Made by a program: the position numbers and the translations under genes
Assembly: GCA_016210125.1 (NCBI GenBank)
Contig: JACQUS010000397.1
Span: 1-15,529 of the forward strand
Length of the DNA stretch: 15,529 nt
Direction of reading: 5' to 3'
Source: Chloroflexota bacterium
GTDB taxonomy: Bacteria > Chloroflexota > UBA6077 > FW602-bin22 > JACQUS01
Part shown: positions 13,417-15,529 of the stretch, piece after piece
Position numbering within the stretch: position 1 is the stretch's first letter
Layout: the number at the start of each line of letters is the position of its first letter
The notes under the pieces: model-generated
The model's database searches: none
Told to the model about the DNA's origin: nothing
The model's input: the letters and a program-made list of their open reading frames with translations, nothing else

Positions 13417-14091
13417 ATGACAGCGACAACGCAGTACTCCGCCTTCTGGTTCTACGCGGCGCAACCGTCGTGGTTTGCCCTCACGGACGAGGCACGCGAC
13501 AGCGCGCGAGCAGACTTCGGCAACGCCCTGGAGAACGCCGGCCAGGTCACCCTGCGCGGCGCCTACTCGCTGATCGGGCTGCGCCACGACGCCGACTTCG
13601 CCCTGTGGGTGCACAGCGACGACGTGCAGGCGCTCCAGGCCCTGGCGCGGTCGCTGCGCCGCACGCGGCTGGCCCCCCACGTTGCCCAGCCGCACGTGCT
13701 GCTCGGCCTCGTCCTGCCGTCGCAGTACGTCGCCGACCATGTGCCGGCGTTCGCCCGCGGCGTGCCACCGCGCCGCTTCCTGTCGGTCTACCCGTTCGTC
13801 AAGACCCACGAGTGGTACTTGCTGCCCTTCGAGGAGCGCCGGGCGATGATGGCCACGCACGGCCGCATGGGCCAGCCGTGGGTCGAGACGGTGCTCACGA
13901 ACACGGTCTACTCGTTCGGCATCGCCGACCACGAATTCGTCGTCGCCTTCGAGTCCGACGACCCGGTCGAGCTGGTGCGCATGGTCGAGGCGCTGCGAGC
14001 CGCCGAGGCGCGCACGTACACGGACCGCGACACGCCCATCTTCCTCGGACAGCGCAAGCCACTGGCCGAGGTGCTTGCCGACCTCGGCTAG
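13417..14091 (+). CDS. hemQ: Chlorite dismutase-family coproheme decarboxylase (HemQ/ChdC)
   Basis: 224 residues from ATG 13417, which has GAGGA four bases upstream. The frame also offers a GTG at 13375 (14 residues more), which would be nearly leaderless from the -10 at 13363-13368. HemQ oxidatively decarboxylates coproheme to heme b, using peroxide. Recognisable features: SVYPFVKTHEWYLLP (123-137), ERRAMMATHGRMG (140-152) with His148 as the likely proximal heme ligand, and DHEFVVAFESDD (171-182). The overall pattern, ending in FLGQRK, is that of actinobacterial-type HemQ, not true chlorite dismutase. Tyr125 is the candidate catalytic tyrosine by analogy. No other heme gene is in the window. 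The CDF gene starts 5 bp after its stop. Confidence 0.87.
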   Translation: MTATTQYSAFWFYAAQPSWFALTDEARDSARADFGNALENAGQVTLRGAYSLIGLRHDADFALWVHSDDVQALQALARSLRRTRLAPHVAQPHVLLGLVLPSQYVADHVPAFARGVPPRRFLSVYPFVKTHEWYLLPFEERRAMMATHGRMGQPWVETVLTNTVYSFGIADHEFVVAFESDDPVELVRMVEALRAAEARTYTDRDTPIFLGQRKPLAEVLADLG

Positions 14092-14096
14092 CGGCC

Positions 14097-15032
14097 GTGC
14101 AACGTCTCCCGGCCCGCCAGGCGCTCCTGCCGATCGCCGCGGCGGTGGCTACGCTCGGGCTCAAGTTCGCAGCGTACGCGCTGACCGGCTCCATCGGGCT
14201 GCTTTCCGATGCGCTGGAGTCGCTGGTCAATCTGGCGACGGCTGGCCTGGCGCTCTTCGCCCTCTGGTACGCCGCGCGGCCGGTCGACCGCACCCACGCT
14301 TACGGCCACGAGAAGATCGAGTTCTTCGCTAGCGGCGTGGAGGGGCTGCTGATCGCCGTGGCGGCCCTCGGCATCGGCTCGCTGGCCATCGAGCACCTAC
14401 GCACGCCGGCGCCGCTCCAGCGGCTCGACCTCGGCCTTGCCCTGGCCCTTGCCGCCGCAGGGCTCAACTTCGCGGTCGCGCGGACGCTGCTGGCGATCGG
14501 GCGGCGCACGCACTCCATCGTCATGGAGGCCGAAGGGCGCCACCTGCTCACCGACGTGTGGACCTCGGCTGCGGTGCTCGCCAGCCTCGGCGTCGTCCGC
14601 CTCACCGGCGTCGCCTGGCTGGATCCGGCCATCGGGCTCATCGTCGCGGCGCTCATCCTGCGAACCGGGCTCGGCCTCCTGCGGCGCTCGTTCGACGGGC
14701 TGATGGATCGTACCTTGCCGGACGAGGAGGTCGCGGAGCTGCGCGAGGTGCTCGCGCGCCTCCTACCGCCCGACACGACGTATCACGGCCTGCGAACGCG
14801 CCGCGCCGGGCGGCGGCGCTTCGTCGACTTCCACATGCTCGTGCCCGGGCGCTGGAGCGTCGCCAGGGCACACCTGCTGGCGCAGAAGATCGAGCAGGCC
14901 ATCGCCGCAGCGCTGGTCGGCGCGCAGGTGACCGTGCACGTCGAGCCGGTGGAGGAGCCGGCCGCCTGGGCCGACACGCCGCTGCTCGACACCGGCCTGC
15001 CCAGGCCGCCCGGCGCGCCCCCGGCCGCCTAG
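14097..15032 (+). CDS. Cation diffusion facilitator (CDF) family metal efflux protein
   Basis: 311 residues from GTG 14097, 5 bp after the hemQ stop and so probably in the same transcript. CDF proteins are dimeric membrane antiporters that export Zn, Fe, Mn or similar divalent ions against protons. Six TM segments occupy about 10-200, with GSIGLLSDALESLVNLATAG (31-50) as TM2, the cytoplasmic loop HAYGHEKIEFF (67-77), and HLLTD (149-153) in TM5. His149 and Asp153 match the TM5 metal site. The TM2 positions equivalent to the two Asp of YiiP read Glu41 and Asn45, the ESxVN variant, so metal choice cannot be assumed to be zinc. The cytoplasmic C-terminal domain (about 205-288) is present. A short Pro-rich tail follows. 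Ribosome site weak. Its stop shares CTAG with the convergent hydrolase. Confidence 0.9.
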   Translation: MQRLPARQALLPIAAAVATLGLKFAAYALTGSIGLLSDALESLVNLATAGLALFALWYAARPVDRTHAYGHEKIEFFASGVEGLLIAVAALGIGSLAIEHLRTPAPLQRLDLGLALALAAAGLNFAVARTLLAIGRRTHSIVMEAEGRHLLTDVWTSAAVLASLGVVRLTGVAWLDPAIGLIVAALILRTGLGLLRRSFDGLMDRTLPDEEVAELREVLARLLPPDTTYHGLRTRRAGRRRFVDFHMLVPGRWSVARAHLLAQKIEQAIAAALVGAQVTVHVEPVEEPAAWADTPLLDTGLPRPPGAPPAA

Positions 15033-15529
15033 CCGGCGTCCACCCGCGCCAGGAAGTCGAGCACCAGGCGATTGAACTCCTCGACGCGCTCGCGGTGCAC
15101 GCTGTGGCCGGCCCCGGCGAAGACCACTAGCTCCGAGCCGGCGATGCGCTGATGGAGCATGTGGCCGTGCTGGAGGCCCACGAACGGGTCTTGGTCGCCG
15201 TGGACGAGCAGTGTCGGGCAGCGAAGCGCATCGAGCGCCGCGCTGCACACATCGCCGCCGTGCGCGAAGACGCGCTCCTGCCCGTCGATGTAGCGCAGCA
15301 TAAGCAGGCGCCAGTATGGCTCGCCGTGGTTGCGCGCCAGCGCGGCGCGCCACGACTCCGACAGCTCGTCCAGCGGCAGCCAGGCGCGGACGGCCTGCAT
15401 CGTCTGCTCGTCGATGACCGCCTGGGCGCTCTCCAGCACCAGCGAGCGCACGAGCTGCGGCCAGCCGGCGGCGACGAGGGGGGCGATCATCCCCCCGTCG
15501 CTGAAGCCGAAGAGGTGCACCGGCCGGCC
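15029..15529 (-). CDS. Alpha/beta hydrolase, partial (N-terminus outside window)
   Basis: The frame is open to the right edge, and 166 residues are visible. The nucleophile elbow GFSDGG gives the Ser (visible residue 10). HGDQDPFV supplies the acid and GAGHSVHRE the His, so the catalytic triad is complete. Between them is a short lid of about 60 residues. The N-terminal strands and oxyanion part lie outside. The family covers esterases, lipases, haloperoxidase-like and C-C bond hydrolases, and the sequence does not tell which. Its TAG overlaps that of the CDF gene. Confidence 0.88.
   Translation of the reverse strand, partial: GRPVHLFGFSDGGMIAPLVAAGWPQLVRSLVLESAQAVIDEQTMQAVRAWLPLDELSESWRAALARNHGEPYWRLLMLRYIDGQERVFAHGGDVCSAALDALRCPTLLVHGDQDPFVGLQHGHMLHQRIAGSELVVFAGAGHSVHRERVEEFNRLVLDFLARVDAG

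Noticed and set aside
13026..14096. Upstream part of a 668-residue frame ending with the CDF gene
   Set aside because: It passes through the TSUP and hemQ genes in the wrong phase or strand; CDF homology begins at 14097.

Overview
The window is very GC-rich, densely packed bacterial DNA. It carries a short flagellin, a KAS II, a coproheme-decarboxylase-like protein of the type known from Actinobacteria and Chloroflexota, a HisKA_2/ANTAR two-component pair and a DinB-like protein. This mix and the base composition fit a Chloroflexota-like or other GC-rich terrabacterial genome. There is no rRNA or marker gene to settle the taxonomy, so that placement is inference. I see no tRNA, rRNA, insertion sequence, transposase or complete CRISPR array.

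Layout from left to right. (1) The 3' end of a protein-L-isoaspartate methyltransferase (+). (2) Two minus-strand genes: a membrane-anchored, cysteine-rich protein that I cannot name (about 314-1180) and a compact flagellin (1496-2317). (3) A divergent promoter region, then fabF (+), followed closely by a GAF/HisKA_2 sensor kinase and an ANTAR response regulator that overlap by 4 bp. (4) A 321-bp convergent intergenic region full of hairpins and C-rich blocks. (5) A minus-strand operon transcribed from about 10.8 kb down to 6.07 kb: an SH3-like/von Willebrand A membrane protein, then pabB and pabC (4-aminobenzoate synthesis). Its likely promoter has a TTGCCG/TATCAT pair with 17-bp spacing and runs straight into three tandem 14-bp repeats. 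(6) Plus-strand small genes: an 85-residue cysteine-containing protein that appears to start at CTG, a DinB-family protein, a stretch with two identical 39-bp repeats separated by 39 bp, and a degenerate receiver-like protein. (7) A TSUP permease (-) divergent from hemQ (+). A perfectly palindromic -10-like site lies between them. hemQ is followed after 5 bp by a cation diffusion facilitator. (8) An alpha/beta hydrolase (-) that runs off the right edge.

How the genes work together. PabB and PabC make two successive steps toward folate. HemQ finishes heme b synthesis by the coproporphyrin route, next to two transporters. The kinase/ANTAR pair should control gene expression by RNA antitermination, but I found no target hairpin pair in the window. 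Flagellin, FabF and the VWA protein are not with their usual functional partners here.

The less ordinary items are the unnamed 12-cysteine exported domain, the repeats at the VWA-pab promoter, the CTG start, the 39/39 repeat pair, the symmetric promoter, and a PabC that lacks the usual PLP-contacting glutamate. None of these alone proves a new system. Each can be checked as stated.
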